Source: an uncultured Lysobacteraceae bacterium (lineage in GTDB: Bacteria > Pseudomonadota > Gammaproteobacteria > Xanthomonadales > Xanthomonadaceae). Taken from it: a stretch of DNA of 64,000 bases. The notes beneath the pieces are model-generated. The model was not told where the DNA came from, made no database searches, and worked only from the letters and a program-made list of their open reading frames with translations. The stretch lies in contig CAKZGB010000018.1 of NCBI GenBank assembly GCA_936911875.1, positions 1 through 64,000 of the forward strand, read 5' to 3'. The position numbers and the translations under genes are program-made. This document shows, piece by piece, positions 61,797-64,000 of the stretch; position 1 is the first letter of the stretch; every line of letters starts with the position of its first letter.

Positions 61797-62597
61797 GTGA
61801 CGGAATTTTCAGTGCTTAATAATGACTCTCTGACCATCGGTTCGCGCACGTTTCGCTCGCGCCTGCTGACCGGCACCGGCAAATTTGCCGACCTGCCGCA
61901 AACCCGTGCTGCCACCTTGGCCGCGGGCGCCGAAATCGTGACGGTTGCCATCCGCCGTACCAACATCGGTCAGAATCCGGGCGAGCCGAATCTGCTCGAT
62001 GTGCTCCCGCCCGAAGAATTTACGCTGCTGCCCAACACTGCCGGGTGCTACACCGCAGAGGACGCCGTGCGCACCTGCCGTCTGGCGCGTGAACTGTTAG
62101 ATGGCCATAACCTGGTCAAGCTCGAGGTCCTGGGCGATCAGAAGACCTTGTACCCCGATGTGCTGGCCACCGTGCAGGCCGCCGAACAACTGGTCAAAGA
62201 CGGTTTCGAAGTGATGGTCTACACCAGCGACGATCCGATCCTGGCCAAGCGTCTCGAGGCAATCGGTTGCGTAGCCGTGATGCCCTTGGCGGCACCGATC
62301 GGTTCGGGTCTGGGCATCCAGAACAAATACAACCTGCTCGAGATCATTGAGAATGCCAACGTGCCGATCATTGTTGATGCGGGCGTCGGCACGGCGTCCG
62401 ATGCGTCGATTGCGATGGAGCTCGGTTGCGACGGCGTGCTGATGAATACCGCCATTGCAGGTGCTAAGGATCCGGTGCTGATGGCGCATGCCATGCGTCT
62501 GGCGGTTGAAGCCGGTCGTGCCGCGTTCAAAGCAGGCCGCATTCCGCGCAAACGGTTCGCGTCGGCCTCGTCGCCGATCGATGGTCTGATCGGTTGA
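61797..62597 (+). CDS. thiG: Thiazole synthase ThiG
   Basis: A 266-residue barrel enzyme building the thiazole phosphate from DXP, dehydroglycine and ThiS thiocarboxylate. SRLLTGTGKF, the Schiff-base lysine in KLEVLGD, MPLAAPIGSGLGIQN, and VDAGVGTASDASIAMELGCDGVLMNTAIAGA are typical. The frame extends upstream through thiS; the GTG at 61797 gives the correct start and follows the thiS stop. Dehydroglycine supply (thiH or thiO) is not in this window. Confidence 0.94.
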   Translation: MTEFSVLNNDSLTIGSRTFRSRLLTGTGKFADLPQTRAATLAAGAEIVTVAIRRTNIGQNPGEPNLLDVLPPEEFTLLPNTAGCYTAEDAVRTCRLARELLDGHNLVKLEVLGDQKTLYPDVLATVQAAEQLVKDGFEVMVYTSDDPILAKRLEAIGCVAVMPLAAPIGSGLGIQNKYNLLEIIENANVPIIVDAGVGTASDASIAMELGCDGVLMNTAIAGAKDPVLMAHAMRLAVEAGRAAFKAGRIPRKRFASASSPIDGLIG

Positions 62598-62604
62598 TCG
62601 CTGC

Positions 62605-63318
62605 ATGAGCAATAAGCCCTATACCAGCACCGAAGGTCATCGTCCCATCCGTAGCTTTGTGCTGCGCCAAGGCCGTTTTACCGAGGCCCAGCAACGCGCT
62701 TTTGATGAGGAATGGTCGCGCTACGGCGTTGACTACACCGGTCAACCGCGAGATCTCTCGAGTCTGTTTCCGCGTCCGGCTGAGACGGTAATGGAGATCG
62801 GCTTTGGCAACGGCGAGGCTCTGCGCTTTGCTGCCGGCAATGAGCCGCATCGCAATCTCATCGGACTCGAAGTCCATGCACCCGGCGTGGGCCGCTTGCT
62901 TAACTGGGTCGCCGAAGATGGCCGCGACAACGTGCGTGTCTATCACCATGATGCCGTTGAAGTGCTGGCTAACGAAGTGGCCGATGGCGCACTCGACGAG
63001 GTCCGTATCTTCTTCCCCGATCCGTGGCACAAGAAGCGTCACAACAAGCGCCGACTGGTGCAACCGGAATTTGCCAAACTGGTTGCTCGCAAGTTGCATA
63101 TCGGTGGCTTGCTGCATCTGGCGACTGACTGGGAGCCCTACGCCGAACACATGTGGGACGTGCTCGATGCCGAACCGCTGCTGCGCAATCGCGCCGGCCA
63201 ACGCGGCTTTGTACCCCGCCCCAACTGGCGTCCGCAAACGCATTTTGAAACGCGCGGGCAGAAACTTGGGCATGGTGTGTGGGATTTGCTCTACGATCGG
63301 GTTGAGCCCGGCGTATAA
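62605..63318 (+). CDS. trmB: tRNA (guanine-46-N7)-methyltransferase
   Basis: A 237-residue SAM enzyme that makes m7G46 in tRNA variable loops. RPIRSFVLRQGRFTEAQQRAF at the start, VMEIGFGNGEAL (SAM motif I) and the signature FFPDPWHKKRHNKRRLVQPEF are intact. It begins seven bases after thiG; GATCGCTGC gives only a weak ribosome-binding site. Operon with thiSG is likely by spacing. Confidence 0.96.
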   Translation: MSNKPYTSTEGHRPIRSFVLRQGRFTEAQQRAFDEEWSRYGVDYTGQPRDLSSLFPRPAETVMEIGFGNGEALRFAAGNEPHRNLIGLEVHAPGVGRLLNWVAEDGRDNVRVYHHDAVEVLANEVADGALDEVRIFFPDPWHKKRHNKRRLVQPEFAKLVARKLHIGGLLHLATDWEPYAEHMWDVLDAEPLLRNRAGQRGFVPRPNWRPQTHFETRGQKLGHGVWDLLYDRVEPGV

Positions 63319-63351
63319 CGGCGGAGCCGAACAGGACAGAACGTCGACCCA

Positions 63352-64000
63352 ATGGACAGTCAGCTGATTCTTACCGGAGACATGAAACTGGCGCTCGCGC
63401 TGGTGGTCTTTGCGATGATCATGCTGATGTTCGAACGCATCCGTGCCGATGTGGTCGCGATCGTCGTGCTGGTGCTGCTCGGACTTTCCGGGCTGGTGGC
63501 GCCCGAGGAAATCTTTAACGGCTTCTCCTCCAACGCCGTGTTGAGCATCATGGCCACCATGATCATGAGTGCCGGACTGGATCGCACCGGCGCGTTGAAT
63601 CGTCTGGCCGAATGGATCATGCGGCGCGGCGGCGGCAATGACGCGAAGTTGCTGATGCTGACCTCGGGTCTGGCGGGGCTGCAATCGTCGGTCATGCAGA
63701 ACCCTGCCGTCATGGCTCTGTATATGCCGGTGGCGGCACGCGTCTCTGCGCACTCCGGCCTCTCACTGAAGCGCCTGTTATTGCCCTTGGCTGCCGCCAT
63801 CGTCTGCGGCGGTTCCATCACGATGGTCGGTAGCTCACCGCTGATTCTGCTCAATGACCTGCTGATGGCAGCCAACAACAACCTGCCCTCGGGTGCAGCC
63901 AGCATCGAACCGCTGCAGATGTTCTCCACGCTACCGGTCGGCTTGGCGTTGCTGGCATTGTCACTGTTGTACTTCCATCTGCGCCTGCGTCGCATGGAGC
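63352..64000 (+). CDS. SLC13/DASS-family transporter, 5' part (cut by window edge)
   Basis: The first 216 residues of a membrane transporter, continuing past the window. The start MDSQLILTGDMKLALALVVFAM leads into several hydrophobic helices (IRADVVAIVVLVLLGLSGLV, AVLSIMATMIMSAGL) and segments QNPAVMALYMPVAARV and AAIVCGGSITMVGSSPLILLND, which match the SLC13/CitT-ArsB superfamily permeases. In many bacteria such proteins also carry TrkA-C domains; whether this one does cannot be seen. Substrates include sulfate or dicarboxylates. It follows trmB by 33 bases. Confidence 0.85.
   Translation, partial: MDSQLILTGDMKLALALVVFAMIMLMFERIRADVVAIVVLVLLGLSGLVAPEEIFNGFSSNAVLSIMATMIMSAGLDRTGALNRLAEWIMRRGGGNDAKLLMLTSGLAGLQSSVMQNPAVMALYMPVAARVSAHSGLSLKRLLLPLAAAIVCGGSITMVGSSPLILLNDLLMAANNNLPSGAASIEPLQMFSTLPVGLALLALSLLYFHLRLRRME

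Overview
The window reads as a stretch of chromosomal backbone from a moderately GC-rich gammaproteobacterium, most probably of the order Xanthomonadales (Lysobacterales). This is inferred from gene content and layout: a yqgE-ruvX-pyrB cluster, an imuA/imuB/dnaE2 mutasome, aroK-aroB-hemE, a GTP-type PEP carboxykinase beside a TetR-fadE pair, a large TonB-dependent receptor of the type common in xanthomonads, and an SAH riboswitch in front of ahcY-metF. I found no rRNA, tRNA, CRISPR array, prophage or recognisable transposase. Coding density is high and only one stretch (about 38.85-39.39 kb) exceeds 300 bases without a convincing gene.

Layout. 0-4.1 kb: a palindromic repeat array, then pyrB, ruvX and yqgE on the minus strand, divergent from yggS-proC. 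4.3-11.3 kb: the translesion-synthesis genes imuA, imuB and dnaE2, all on the plus strand but separated by three small minus-strand genes for exported or membrane proteins. imuA and imuB share a start-proximal promoter-like element with identical geometry; a weaker version precedes dnaE2. 11.25-11.36 kb: a 104-bp element with 40-bp perfect inverted arms that supplies the last codons and stop of a cobalamin-binding-like protein gene. 11.3-26.6 kb: metabolic and housekeeping genes (pdxH, dodecin, aroK-aroB, hemE, cytochrome b561, sdaA, prfC, a PAQR protein, a GT2 glycosyltransferase, mtgA, a TPR-aspartyl hydroxylase, hslO, an exported protein, a methyltransferase). 26.7-38.4 kb: TonB receptor, pckG, a TetR regulator divergent from fadE with a clear operator between them, a metallophosphoesterase, an MFS-like transporter and a class C beta-lactamase-family hydrolase. 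38.5-47.6 kb: an H1-like Lys/Ala protein, gcvH and gcvT, an NfeD/SPFH pair, a nucleoside transporter with a PfkB kinase, dusB and an OlsF-like bifunctional acyltransferase.

47.7-54.0 kb is an activated-methyl-cycle neighbourhood: metK makes SAM, ahcY clears SAH under an SAH riboswitch, and metF supplies methyl-THF; an S9 peptidase lies between them. 54-64 kb holds an exported protein, ilvE, a response regulator/histidine kinase pair, a retropepsin-like protease with a RimK-type ligase, a GDSL autotransporter esterase, thiS-thiG, trmB and the 5' part of an SLC13-family transporter cut by the window edge.

Several genes (yggS, imuA, imuB, hemE, the TPR-hydroxylase, dusB) have a -10-like hexamer only 6-7 nt before the start codon, which suggests leaderless mRNAs. 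The observations I rate most worth checking are the shared imu promoter element and interrupted imu locus, the coding 40-bp inverted repeat, the SAH riboswitch, the leaderless-promoter pattern, and a structured region downstream of rimK.
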